24,099 nt of DNA from a virus: positions 1 to 24,099 of IMG/VR virus record IMGVR_UViG_3300027859_000075; one strand, written 5' to 3'. Below are positions 4,703-11,234 of the stretch, in pieces; the stretch's first letter is position 1, and each line of letters starts with the position of its first letter. The translations under genes were made by a program, and so were the position numbers. The notes under the pieces were generated by a model. That model was not told the DNA's origin, did not search any database, and worked only from the letters and a program-made list of their open reading frames with translations.

Positions 4703-5100
4703 GTAAAGTATTTATAGGAATTATAGTAGTATTAAGTATAGCTTGTGCTTGGCTTTGGAATGAAAATCAAAGACTAAGAGAAAATAATGCACAACTAAAT
4801 GTAGCAGTACAAACACAAGAAGAAGCCATATCTACTTTACAGAAAGATTTTTCCTTACAAGGACAAGAACTCACAGAATTAACTAAAAAGAGTCAGGCAG
4901 CACAAAAAGAAATGAATCGCTATCTTGATATTTTTAGACGACACAATCTAACAAAGCTGGCAGCTGCAAAGCCTGGCTTAATAGAAACAAGAGCTAATAA
5001 AGCTACAAAAGAGGTATTTGATGCAATCGAAGAAATTAGTAGGAATATTGATTGTCTTGACAATAGTGCTAACGAATTGTGCAACGACAAGACAGATTAG
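4699..5100 (+). CDS. inner-membrane spanin-like protein (Rz-like)
   Basis: This 133-residue protein has one N-terminal membrane anchor (residues 4-20). A long heptad-rich coiled coil follows (about 22-75), then a segment RRHNLTKLAAAKPGLIETRANKA that I know from Rz-like proteins of marine phages. This is the i-spanin design: anchored in the inner membrane, periplasmic coiled coil, joining an outer-membrane lipoprotein to fuse the membranes at lysis. The start overlaps the previous stop (ATGA); an in-frame GTG nine bases upstream is less likely. The next gene begins 80 bp inside its end in another frame, the typical Rz/Rz1 arrangement. Confidence 0.78.
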   Translation: MSKVFIGIIVVLSIACAWLWNENQRLRENNAQLNVAVQTQEEAISTLQKDFSLQGQELTELTKKSQAAQKEMNRYLDIFRRHNLTKLAAAKPGLIETRANKATKEVFDAIEEISRNIDCLDNSANELCNDKTD

Positions 5101-5374
5101 TGTTAGTGCAAAGCCAATAGATAGAGAGATAATACAACCTGCATTACCAAGAGAAATAGATTTAAAAGAGCCCAAGTGGTATGTAGTATCAGAAAAGAAC
5201 ATTGATGAGTTCTTAGAAAGAATTAAAAAAGATGAAGGGCAAATAGTATTTTTTGCCATGTCAGTTCCAGACTATGAACTGATGGCTTATAATACTCAAG
5301 AATTGAAAAGATTTATAACAGAACTACAACAAGTAATAGTATATTATAAGGAGGTCACTACAGTTGCTGATTAG
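5021..5374 (+). CDS. outer-membrane spanin-like lipoprotein
   Basis: This 117-residue protein starts in another frame within the i-spanin gene (80-bp overlap). The ATG at 5021 has GAGG seven bases upstream. The N-terminus (MQSKKLVGILIVLTIVLTNC) is a signal peptide with a lipobox-like LTNC, so Cys20 could be lipidated. The mature part ends in a helix (ELKRFITELQQVIVYYKE). Overlap with an Rz-like gene and a lipoprotein signal point to an o-spanin. It is longer than lambda Rz1, so it may do more than tether. Confidence 0.68.
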   Translation: MQSKKLVGILIVLTIVLTNCATTRQISVSAKPIDREIIQPALPREIDLKEPKWYVVSEKNIDEFLERIKKDEGQIVFFAMSVPDYELMAYNTQELKRFITELQQVIVYYKEVTTVAD

Positions 5375-5495
5375 TTGGTATAAGAATTTATTTAAAAAAG
5401 AAGAAAAGAAAAAAGACGAACCTTGTCATTACGAAGAATTTGTAAAAGAACAAGAAAAAGTTTTAAAGAGGAACGATAATGGCACAAGTGCATGA
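5364..5495 (+). CDS. 43-residue charged protein, TTG start
   Basis: A strong AAGGAGG site (5349-5355) stands nine bases before TTG 5364, which opens a frame of 43 codons in the end of the spanin gene. The peptide starts MLISWYKNLFKKEEKKKDE and continues as a highly charged helix. There is no other ATG for that binding site. It overlaps the following gene by 17 bp. Function unknown. Confidence 0.55.
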   Translation: MLISWYKNLFKKEEKKKDEPCHYEEFVKEQEKVLKRNDNGTSA

Positions 5496-5814
5496 AATGA
5501 TTTATATGAAGATGACTAATGGAGAGTACATCTATGGTAGTAATTTAGATATAGGTAAGTATAGTATAAAACACAACTGTGAATGTGAGCGTGAGTTTGA
5601 CCATGTTCCTCCTTGTAAGTTAGAAGGACAAGGCGGATATTCAGACGGCTCAAAAGCATTTAAGTATGTGGGTACAGACCACGACCCTATGACATACTCA
5701 CACCCTATTAGTAAAGAAGAATTACACCTTGACGCATATGGCAAAAAGGTTTTTAAACAAACAAACGGCTGGGATTATGATACAGGCGAATTTCACTACA
5801 GTGAAAAATGGTAA
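5479..5814 (+). CDS. conserved phage protein, unknown role
   Basis: A 111-residue protein with an AGAGGA site upstream. The N-terminal part looks like strands (MIYMKMTNGEYIYGSNLD). The centre has CECEREFDHVPPCKLEG with three cysteines and a histidine that might bind a metal. The tail is rich in aromatic residues and glycine (TNGWDYDTGEFHYSEKW). No signal peptide and no known domain are seen. It lies between the spanin and holin genes. Confidence 0.7.
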   Translation: MAQVHEMIYMKMTNGEYIYGSNLDIGKYSIKHNCECEREFDHVPPCKLEGQGGYSDGSKAFKYVGTDHDPMTYSHPISKEELHLDAYGKKVFKQTNGWDYDTGEFHYSEKW

Positions 5815-6008
5815 AGTTTATTAAAGAGTGGTGGGCTATGTATAAAGCAAGTAAGTGGTTTGATAAAAACCCTGCTGCTCAAGCTAGATTTGAAGATTTA
5901 GAAGATTGGATTGAAGAATTAGAGGATAGAGTGATAGCATTAGAAACTCAAGAAGAAGTTTCAAAAGAGTCCGTTAGAAAATGGGCTGAGGAGAATGGTG
6001 ATGGCTGA
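5808..6008 (+). CDS. small coiled-coil protein
   Basis: A 66-residue protein overlapping its neighbours by 7 to 8 bp on both sides. It has a tryptophan-rich amphipathic start (KFIKEWWAMYKASKWF) and then an acidic heptad region (FEDLEDWIEELEDRVIALE) likely to be a coiled coil. The location just before a holin candidate suggests membrane association. No family recognised. Confidence 0.65.
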   Translation: MVKFIKEWWAMYKASKWFDKNPAAQARFEDLEDWIEELEDRVIALETQEEVSKESVRKWAEENGDG

Positions 6009-6306
6009 TGTGGAGAAAAAGACCATACAGATAGAGCTAGAAGTAGACACAAAAACAGTTGATAGTAGTAAAAATCCTTATCAAAAATGGATATATTTAT
6101 CCCAAGCAGTTGATAGTTGGAGAATATTTCCTAGAGCATTTTTAGGAATTTATATGTTTTTATTATACTATTCTACAATGTGGTTTATGGACTTAGAGGC
6201 TCCAACATTAGAGCAATCAGGTTTAATAAGTATCATTGTAGGTGCGGGAGCAGCATGGTTTGGACTATATGCTGGCACTTCAAAAAATAAGATTAACTCA
6301 AAATAG
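6001..6306 (+). CDS. holin-like protein, two membrane spans
   Basis: This 101-residue protein has a polar N-terminus, one span at about residues 41-58 (FLGIYMFLLYYSTMW) and a second at about 68-90 (ISIIVGAGAAWFGLYAG), then a short basic tail. Size and topology fit a class II holin, and the GAGAAWFGLY segment recalls holin candidates of marine phages. ATG 6001 is preferred to ATG 5995 because GGAG lies seven bases before it and too close to the other. Its stop codon lies inside the AAAATAGTTC extension of the next promoter. Confidence 0.7.
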   Translation: MADVEKKTIQIELEVDTKTVDSSKNPYQKWIYLSQAVDSWRIFPRAFLGIYMFLLYYSTMWFMDLEAPTLEQSGLISIIVGAGAAWFGLYAGTSKNKINSK

Positions 6307-6309
6307 TTC

Positions 6310-6338
6310 TTGACTTCTAGTTTCATTTTTAGTATAAT
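6310..6338 (+). promoter_or_regulatory. sigma70 promoter
   Basis: TTGACT (6310-6315) and TATAAT (6333-6338) have a 17-bp spacer. The AAAATAGTTC extension overlaps the stop of the holin gene. The ATG at 6347 lies eight bases after the -10 box, so the next mRNA has almost no leader. Confidence 0.88.
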
Positions 6339-6346
6339 ATATCATT

Positions 6347-6922
6347 ATGAATATTTTTATATTAGATGAAAACATTGAAAAGTGTGCGCAGTATCACTGC
6401 GATAAACATATTATCAAAATGATATTAGAGTCTGCACAATTATTGTGCACAGCACATTGGATAAATAAGTATGCAGGGTTCATACCAAGAAAACTCGAAA
6501 GTAAAGAATGGGAAAAAGTTAGAGAGCAAAAGACAAATGACCCTCGTGATTTCCCTTATCTTCCTACTATGCATAACCACCCTTGTAGCATCTGGGTACG
6601 CAGTAGTCTCGACAACTATGAATGGTTATATAGACTCACAGATGAACTCAACAAGGAGTATGGATATAGATATGGAGGTAAGTCTCACAAGTCAATGCAT
6701 GAGGTCGTATCTAACCTCCCCTTACTCGATATACCTCGGCGTGGACTTACGCCCTTTGCACTTGCTATGCCAGACTCATGCAAAGGAGATAATACAGTTC
6801 AGGCGTACAGAAAGTTCTACCATGAAGATAAAGGTACCTTCGCAACTTGGAAAGTCAGAGGACAACCAGAGTGGTGGAAAGAAGAACTAGCTTGGACTGA
6901 AAAAAGGATTACTGCACAATGA
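6347..6922 (+). CDS. conserved marine-phage protein, unknown role
   Basis: A 191-residue protein of a type I know as a conserved hypothetical of cyanophages and related phages. The N-terminus is characteristic: MNIFILDENIEKCAQYHCDKHIIK, then MILESAQLLCTAHW. A central HNHPCSIWVRSSLDNYEWLY and a C-terminal PEWW follow. The conserved Asp, Cys, His and Asn-His-Pro residues suggest an enzyme pocket or metal site, but I cannot name the reaction. The start has no leader to speak of, and a 4-bp overlap joins it to the next gene. Confidence 0.8.
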   Translation: MNIFILDENIEKCAQYHCDKHIIKMILESAQLLCTAHWINKYAGFIPRKLESKEWEKVREQKTNDPRDFPYLPTMHNHPCSIWVRSSLDNYEWLYRLTDELNKEYGYRYGGKSHKSMHEVVSNLPLLDIPRRGLTPFALAMPDSCKGDNTVQAYRKFYHEDKGTFATWKVRGQPEWWKEELAWTEKRITAQ

Positions 6923-7611
6923 GGGTAGTAAAAAAGAAAGCTCATGAGAACCTTACTGATGAAAATATCAGTAAGGTTATTGGCTTATTAAGACAAGATA
7001 GTCCTATCACAAAGAAAGAAGCTTGTGAACTTCTGAATATTAGGTATAACACGACCAGACTTCAGAATATAATAGATGACTTTGAACAAACTCTTGCTAG
7101 AAAAGAGAGATTTAAAGCAGAAAAGAGAGGCAAAGCTGCTTCTCAAGAAGAAATAAGTCAAGTCGTAAGGGGCTACATAGATGGACAAAATGTATCTAGC
7201 ATTGCAGAGGGAATGTATCGTTCTCCTGCATTTGTAAAAAATATCATAAATAGATTGGGAGTTCCACAAAAACAACCTTCTAACTATGATAAAAAGAGAG
7301 ATACACTTTTGCCCGAAGAATGTGTAGCAGAACAATTCCAAGTGGGCGAAAAAGTTTGGCTTCCAAGAGAAAACAACTTCGGTATAATTAAATACGAACT
7401 TACAGTTGAATATCAAAGAAGTAAGCCTGGCTTAAAAGAATGTGATTACTTACAAAAGTATGGCGCTAAAGGATACAAAGTTGATGTTTTAACGCCTTGC
7501 GATTTAAGTGATACACTAATGCCGTGGCTTGATGGAAGAAAAGCAGGATATAATAGTTTTGCTCTCGCTTATGATATAGGGAGTATTAAACACTTGGAAA
7601 AATACTTGTGA
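6919..7611 (+). CDS. phage protein with helix-turn-helix N-terminus
   Basis: A 230-residue protein. The first 70 residues look like a winged or tri-helical unit (PITKKEACELLNIRYNTTRL). A second unit near residues 78-115 (SQEEISQVVRGYIDGQNVSS, then YRSPAFVKNIINRLGVPQ) reads as a resolvase-like helix-turn-helix. The C-terminal half (from QFQVGEKVWLPRE) begins like an SH3-type barrel and ends in a mixed domain. DNA binding is likely; regulatory or DNA-packing roles are both open. It overlaps the previous gene by 4 bp. Confidence 0.7.
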   Translation: MRVVKKKAHENLTDENISKVIGLLRQDSPITKKEACELLNIRYNTTRLQNIIDDFEQTLARKERFKAEKRGKAASQEEISQVVRGYIDGQNVSSIAEGMYRSPAFVKNIINRLGVPQKQPSNYDKKRDTLLPEECVAEQFQVGEKVWLPRENNFGIIKYELTVEYQRSKPGLKECDYLQKYGAKGYKVDVLTPCDLSDTLMPWLDGRKAGYNSFALAYDIGSIKHLEKYL

Positions 7612-7623
7612 TAGGAAATAAAT

Positions 7624-7887
7624 ATGGAATTAACCACCACAATAGCAGTATTCTATTTTGCAGGAGTTCTAACAGCTATGTATAGTTTATACATACCTTC
7701 ATGGAACTTTGTTAGAGCAGCACAACCAAATAATATAATGGTAAGGCTTTATATAAGAGCCGCCCTTGTAGTATTTATTATGTTCTCTCTAGTTATGCCT
7801 TTTTTAATTGTAGTTATGCTAATACCTAGTTTAACTGACTCATTTATAAAAGGTTTTGCAAAAGGAATGATGGGAATGAATATATAA
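7624..7887 (+). CDS. two-span membrane protein
   Basis: An 87-residue protein with AGGA eight bases before its ATG. Two hydrophobic spans are clear: residues about 4-25 and about 44-70 (AALVVFIMFSLVMPFLIVVM). They are separated by a basic loop (VRAAQPNN). The topology resembles holins, but the gene lies away from the lysis group and directly before iscU (1-bp overlap). Its role is unknown. Confidence 0.65.
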   Translation: MELTTTIAVFYFAGVLTAMYSLYIPSWNFVRAAQPNNIMVRLYIRAALVVFIMFSLVMPFLIVVMLIPSLTDSFIKGFAKGMMGMNI

Positions 7888-8303
7888 TGGCATATAGTAA
7901 AGAAGTAGTAGATAGATTTGAGAAAGTCCTTAAAAATCCAAAGGACTTTGCAGTTGGTAAATTTGACCCACAGGCACCCAATGTAGCAACAGCTATGGTG
8001 GGAGCCCCTGCGTGCGGCGATGTCATGAAACTACAACTTCGCCTCAATGATGAAGGAATAATAAATGGAGTCAAATTTAAGACTTATGGTTGTGGCTCTG
8101 CCATTGCTTCTTCATCTTTGTTTGTAGATATGCTACAAGGCAAAACAATAGAAGAAGCGAAACAAATAACAAATAAAGAAATCGCCGAAGCACTAAGCCT
8201 TCCTGCAATTAAATTGCATTGTTCAATTTTAGCAGAAGAAGGGATAAAAAAGGCTATCGAAGATTGGGAAGGAAAAGTTGCAAAAAGAAAGCATAATCAG
8301 TAA
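7887..8303 (+). CDS. iscU: Fe-S cluster scaffold protein IscU
   Basis: This 138-residue protein is an IscU/NifU N-terminal scaffold on which Fe-S clusters are built from sulfur supplied by a cysteine desulfurase. All active residues are there: Cys43 and Asp45 in GAPACGD, Cys69 in KTYGCGS, and His111 and Cys112 in KLHCSILAEE. The chaperone-recognition motif LPPVK reads LPAIK (105-109), so docking with host HscA may differ. Length fits bacterial IscU (about 128). No IscS or HscA gene is in the window, so host sulfur supply would be required. With the A-type carrier at 2231 the phage carries both scaffold and carrier. It shares one base with the preceding membrane-protein gene. Confidence 0.95.
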   Translation: MAYSKEVVDRFEKVLKNPKDFAVGKFDPQAPNVATAMVGAPACGDVMKLQLRLNDEGIINGVKFKTYGCGSAIASSSLFVDMLQGKTIEEAKQITNKEIAEALSLPAIKLHCSILAEEGIKKAIEDWEGKVAKRKHNQ

Positions 8304-8304
8304 A

Positions 8305-8505
8305 ATGCCCAAAAGAGAATTTACAACTACTCACAGAATTGAGTGGCAAGACCATGTAGCTAATATTGTTAGAGCAATAGACCTGCATCAAAGAAAGTTA
8401 GTAAATTCTGAAGATAGCTCACATCAATTGAAGCAAATTGTACTTTTACAACAATGGCTTCATAATCAAAAAAGTTTTATTATAGGAAAAGAAGATGAAA
8501 AGTGA
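8305..8505 (+). CDS. small helical protein, unknown role
   Basis: A 66-residue protein beginning MPKREFTTTHRIEWQDHVA one base after the IscU stop. The remainder is helical and rich in Gln, His and Leu (HQLKQIVLLQQWLHNQK). In-frame starts further upstream lie within iscU and are less likely. No family recognised. It overlaps the next gene by 11 bp. Confidence 0.6.
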   Translation: MPKREFTTTHRIEWQDHVANIVRAIDLHQRKLVNSEDSSHQLKQIVLLQQWLHNQKSFIIGKEDEK

Positions 8506-8698
8506 ACTATTAAAACTATTAAAACTACATTTACAAGGAGAAGTAGCAAAGCACAAAGCAAACCTAACTGTTTATTTTGATAATCCTGCAGGGATTGGAG
8601 AACACCCAGACATCATAGAAGCAATGCGAGGAGAACTTTCTAAGTTGTCCGCTGCTGAGGAAGATTTGCAGACTTTAGATAAGCATTTTTCTGAGTAA
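8495..8698 (+). CDS. conserved small marine-phage protein
   Basis: A 67-residue protein with a helical N-terminus (MKSELLKLLKLHLQGEVAKH), the loop FDNPAGIGEHPDI and a second helix (EAMRGELSKLSAAEEDL). I know this layout from unnamed proteins of cyanophages and pelagiphages. The GIGEH loop is the most recognisable part. It is probably an alpha-helical hairpin that binds another protein. The function is not known. Confidence 0.72.
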   Translation: MKSELLKLLKLHLQGEVAKHKANLTVYFDNPAGIGEHPDIIEAMRGELSKLSAAEEDLQTLDKHFSE

Positions 8699-8712
8699 GT
8701 GAAAAATAGTTC

Positions 8713-8741
8713 TTGACTTCACCTCTAATTTTTAGTATAAT
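8713..8741 (+). promoter_or_regulatory. sigma70 promoter
   Basis: TTGACT (8713-8718) and TATAAT (8736-8741) have a 17-bp spacer, with AAAAATAGTTC upstream. About 16 nt of leader precede the ATG at 8765. The unit ends at the terminator at 9253-9282, so the next gene is transcribed alone and probably strongly. Confidence 0.9.
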
Positions 8742-8764
8742 ATAATAATTAGAAAAAGTAAGTT

Positions 8765-9238
8765 ATGAGTGATAGATTTTACAGTCAAATGATTCAAGCA
8801 ACTGGTTGGGCACCTGGCTTTAGAAACACATCAACTCGTAACGAATACGAATTAAAATTTGGAAAAACACGGAGAAAACGAATGGCATGGGACGATGCAA
8901 AGAAAGCGCAAGCAGTTGAAATGTATCAGGAGGCAGAGCCTACACCTGATACTTCTGTGGAGATAGTTAAAGATATAGCTGAAGAGCTAGGCGAATCTCC
9001 AAACGGGGTAAGAATGATACTCACAAAAGCTGGAGTATATGTAAGAAAGAACCCTGTTTCTACATCAAGTAAATCAAATGGAAATGGTGGCGGAAGAGTG
9101 AGTGTAGCTGATGCACAAGCTAAATTAACTTCTGTTCTAGTAGATGCTGGACAAAATGTTGATGAAGCAATTATCGCTAAACTTACTGGAAAAGCAGCCG
9201 TTTACTTTGCCAATATAGTAGAGAACATACACAGTTAG
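8765..9238 (+). CDS. helix-turn-helix DNA-binding phage protein
   Basis: A 157-residue protein. After a polar N-terminus, residues 39-92 form a helix-turn-helix (MAWDDAKKAQAVEMYQEAE, then IVKDIAEELGESPNGVRMIL). A Ser/Gly-rich linker (residues about 97-113) and a C-terminal helical domain (VSVADAQAKLTSVLVDAGQN) follow. Proteins of this design are common in marine phages and may organise DNA or regulate transcription. The gene stands alone between its own promoter and a hairpin terminator, as does its relative at 13121 on its 3' side. Strong monocistronic expression fits a nucleoid-type protein, but that is inference. Confidence 0.75.
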   Translation: MSDRFYSQMIQATGWAPGFRNTSTRNEYELKFGKTRRKRMAWDDAKKAQAVEMYQEAEPTPDTSVEIVKDIAEELGESPNGVRMILTKAGVYVRKNPVSTSSKSNGNGGGRVSVADAQAKLTSVLVDAGQNVDEAIIAKLTGKAAVYFANIVENIHS

Positions 9239-9252
9239 CATTGCTGTTGCTG

Positions 9253-9282
9253 GCAAGGGGTTGTAATTAGCCCCTTGCTTTT
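9253..9282 (+). terminator. rho-independent terminator
   Basis: GCAAGGGG (9253-9260) and CCCCTTGC (9271-9278) form a perfect eight-pair stem with a 10-nt loop and are followed by TTTT. It lies 14 bp after the stop of the helix-turn-helix gene. No promoter is obvious between it and the gene at 9353, which may depend on readthrough. Confidence 0.9.
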
Positions 9283-9352
9283 ACTGTACCTGTTGTTACC
9301 ACCTCGACAACTAACGATTCAAAAGATTTTGTTGGATTAGTTCGGAGGAAAA

Positions 9353-9616
9353 ATGACAAAAGACGACTTCAAGAAGAAGGTTGATGAAGCAGGGGATGCG
9401 GTAATAACTTATAAAAGTTTAAGGTCAAGAAAACAAAAATACAATATATGTACTAGAGATTTCTCTACGAAGTATATACAAGAAAAGAAAACTCGTGCAA
9501 AGGAAGATGCTTCCACAGTACTTTTGTTTTGTTGGGATACCGACTCTTATAGATTACTTAAATTTAAAAGTGTAATTAGTATACTTCCGTTAAACAAGAT
9601 ACTAAAAAATGATTGA
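9353..9616 (+). CDS. conserved small marine-phage protein
   Basis: An 87-residue basic protein with a GGAGG site five bases from its ATG. It starts with a helix (KDDFKKKVDEAGDAVI) and turns into strands (TYKSLRSRKQKYNICTRDF, then STVLLFCWDTDSYRLLKF). The CWDTDSYRLL segment is one I have seen in unnamed cyanophage proteins. It is probably a small beta-rich fold. The short leader contains an AACTAA/TTAGTT hairpin right before the binding site. It overlaps the PC4-like gene by 8 bp. Confidence 0.7.
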   Translation: MTKDDFKKKVDEAGDAVITYKSLRSRKQKYNICTRDFSTKYIQEKKTRAKEDASTVLLFCWDTDSYRLLKFKSVISILPLNKILKND

Positions 9617-9905
9617 TTTAACGGCACCAAGTATCTATGAAAAAGTAATTCAGGAAACTGACACAGAACAAGTGCGTCTTGTAATAAATACCTTCCGAGA
9701 CACAGAATACATATCAATAAGAAAATACTATCTAGACTTTGAAGAAGTCTGGAAACCTAGTAAAGATGGCATTACCATGCCGATAGATTTCAATAATACT
9801 AGGAACTTACTTGCTGGAATGCTTGAAATAGTTTCTCTTGCCGAGAGCAAAGAAGTTATCGAGCAAGAATTTAAAGAAGTCCTAGACCAAATTTACCTCA
9901 CCTAA
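9609..9905 (+). CDS. PC4-like ssDNA-binding protein (candidate)
   Basis: A 98-residue protein. Residues about 22-65 resemble the PC4/p15 domain: VRLVINTFRDTEYISIRKYY, then WKPSKDGITMPIDFNNT, with the strand, acid-aromatic turn and K-x-G-I-(T/S) of that family. A helix follows (RNLLAGMLEIVSLAES). PC4 proteins bind single-stranded DNA and affect transcription or replication; T5-like and T4-like phages have analogues. The match was made by eye and other small beta folds are possible. Its stop touches the AAAAATAG extension of the next promoter. Confidence 0.6.
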   Translation: MIDLTAPSIYEKVIQETDTEQVRLVINTFRDTEYISIRKYYLDFEEVWKPSKDGITMPIDFNNTRNLLAGMLEIVSLAESKEVIEQEFKEVLDQIYLT

Positions 9906-9914
9906 AAATAGTTC

Positions 9915-9943
9915 TTGACATTTAGTTTAAAACTTAGTATAAT
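9915..9943 (+). promoter_or_regulatory. sigma70 promoter of tRNA-ligase unit
   Basis: TTGACA (9915-9920) and TATAAT (9938-9943) have a 17-bp spacer and the full AAAAATAGTTC extension. The -35 is a perfect consensus. Transcription should start near 9950, at an ATG. The better start at 9968 has AAAGG just upstream. Confidence 0.92.
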
Positions 9944-9967
9944 ATATTTATGATTATTAAAGGTAGT

Positions 9968-10267
9968 ATGAATTATGACCAATTCGGTCGCAAACTCAAA
10001 CGAAAAGGAAAGCTCCGTTCGTCTAGTCAGGTCAGGACGACTGCCTGTCGAGCAGTTAGCAAGGGTTCAAATCCCTTACGGAGCGCCAAGAAACCTTGCT
10101 CTACGAAAGAGGAGTTTCTTGAAAGACTTAAATCCGTTTCGAGTAATTCTACAACAAAAACAGATTGGAAACTTGAAGAAAGTAGAAAACATACTGTGGC
10201 TCCAGCATATAACAAAGGAGCCTATCAAGTTATACCTAAAAATGAAGTAAAGGACATAGGAAGATGA
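9968..10267 (+). CDS. small basic phage protein containing a tRNA gene
   Basis: A 99-residue open frame. It starts MNYDQFGRKLKRKGK and ends with the protein-like ESRKHTVAPAYNKGAYQVIP, then KNEVKDIGR, which I believe occurs in small conserved phage proteins. Residues 15-41 are the forward translation of a complete tRNA-Asp gene on the same strand. Both ends look coding and the frame stays open through the tRNA, so the tRNA may have been inserted in frame. Processing of the tRNA would cut the message. ATG 9968 has AAAGG before it; ATG 9950 sits at the predicted transcript start and would add six residues. The stop overlaps the ligase start (ATGA). Confidence 0.55.
   Translation: MNYDQFGRKLKRKGKLRSSSQVRTTACRAVSKGSNPLRSAKKPCSTKEEFLERLKSVSSNSTTKTDWKLEESRKHTVAPAYNKGAYQVIPKNEVKDIGR
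10012..10088 (+). tRNA. tRNA-Asp (GTC), CCA encoded
   Basis: All four arms close. Acceptor GCTCCGT (10012-10018) pairs with ACGGAGC (10078-10084). The D stem is GTCT/GGAC with one G-T pair. The anticodon stem is ACTGC/GCAGT, with the loop CTGTCGA giving anticodon GTC at 10047-10049. The T stem is AAGGG/CCCTT with loop TTCAAAT. The discriminator is G, as required for Asp, and CCA follows directly. The variable loop is four bases. Position 37 is G, where bacterial tRNA-Asp usually has A. It lies inside an open frame on the same strand. Confidence 0.95.
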
Positions 10268-11232
10268 GTTATAATCCTACATCAGAATTAGAAGCATTTA
10301 TTAATAGAGCTAGAATAGCTTATTATAATGGTATGCCTCTAATACCTGATGAATTATATGATGTATTGGAAAAGCGTTCAGGTTTAATAGAAGATATTGG
10401 ACATGAACTTGAGCCAAGAGATTCTAGGTTTAACCATTTATACCCTATGTATTCTTTACAAAAAGTCTATGAAGGAGATAAGCCTCCCAATTATGGAAGA
10501 AACCCTGTAGTAGTTTCTCCTAAATTAGATGGTGCTGCAGTAGCTTTAACATACTTAAATGGAAAGCTAAATCAAGCATTAACTAGAGGAGATGGTAAAG
10601 CAGGACTAGATTGTACTCCACAAATGAGAGAATTATTACAATTCGATTTACCCGAAGAAGCCACCGCAATACCTATTCAAATAACAGGAGAGTTAGTGGC
10701 TCCTAAAACAATTCCTAATGCAAGAAATTATGCAGCAGGAGCATTAAATTTAAAATCTTTATTTCAGTTCAAAGAAAGACAAGTATTCTTTATAGCATAT
10801 GGAATACAGCCTTACTTAGAGGAGTCTTATACTGATAATTTAATAAAACTTAATGAGTGGGGATTTGAAACCTGCATAGATAGTCCTTATTTAGAGTTTC
10901 CTCATGATGGCGAGGTATTCAGAGTAGATAGTAATAATTACTTTGAAGAACTTGGTTATACATCAAAACACCCAAGAGGAGCTTTTGCTCTAAAAGAAAA
11001 GCCTGATGGCATAGTAACAAAACTATTAGATGTACTATGGCAAGTAGGAAAAAGTGGTGCAATATCGCCAGTGGCTGTACTAGAGCCAATAAATATTGAT
11101 GGCGCTATAGTATCAAGAGCAACTTTACATAATAGTGCAGTAATTGAAGGTCTTGGACTAGAGATAGGCTGTACAGTAGAGGTCATAAGGGCAGGGGGAA
11201 TTATCCCCCAAGTAATATCACGAGTGGATTAA
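10264..11232 (+). CDS. NAD-dependent DNA ligase, N-terminal half (LigA-type)
   Basis: A 322-residue protein with the first three domains of bacterial LigA. Domain Ia comes first (AYYNGMPLIPDELYDVL), which binds the nicotinamide part of NAD. The adenylation domain follows, with Lys87 in SPKLDG as the AMP acceptor, then LTRGDGKAG, ITGELVAP and FFIAYGIQ. The OB fold is last (WQVGKSGAISPVA to AGGIIPQV). The frame stops where the zinc finger should begin. In the motif IV position the sequence reads DGEVFRVDS, with Arg for the usual Lys. The zinc finger, helix-hairpin-helix and BRCT parts lie in a second gene at 12355. Together the two (581 residues) are shorter than E. coli LigA (671). Split ligases are known in T5. 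Confidence 0.93.
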   Translation: MSYNPTSELEAFINRARIAYYNGMPLIPDELYDVLEKRSGLIEDIGHELEPRDSRFNHLYPMYSLQKVYEGDKPPNYGRNPVVVSPKLDGAAVALTYLNGKLNQALTRGDGKAGLDCTPQMRELLQFDLPEEATAIPIQITGELVAPKTIPNARNYAAGALNLKSLFQFKERQVFFIAYGIQPYLEESYTDNLIKLNEWGFETCIDSPYLEFPHDGEVFRVDSNNYFEELGYTSKHPRGAFALKEKPDGIVTKLLDVLWQVGKSGAISPVAVLEPINIDGAIVSRATLHNSAVIEGLGLEIGCTVEVIRAGGIIPQVISRVD

Positions 11233-11234
11233 TT

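Noticed and set aside
6471-6890. A 139-codon frame inside the conserved protein at 6347-6922.
   Set aside because: The overlapping longer gene has recognisable conserved segments and promoter; this one has neither.
6988-7416. A 142-codon leftward frame.
   Set aside because: It lies wholly opposite the HTH gene at 6919, has no promoter or binding site, and its sequence is a Phe/Tyr/Ser-rich shadow.
10012-10088. The tRNA as an attachment site for a temperate phage.
   Set aside because: No integrase or excisionase is visible and the tRNA is full length with a promoter ahead. The possibility cannot be tested in this window.
9975-10250. A 91-codon frame over the tRNA-Asp in another phase.
   Set aside because: It lacks a binding site, reads through the tRNA in a phase with no protein-like flanks, and is weaker than the frame at 9968.
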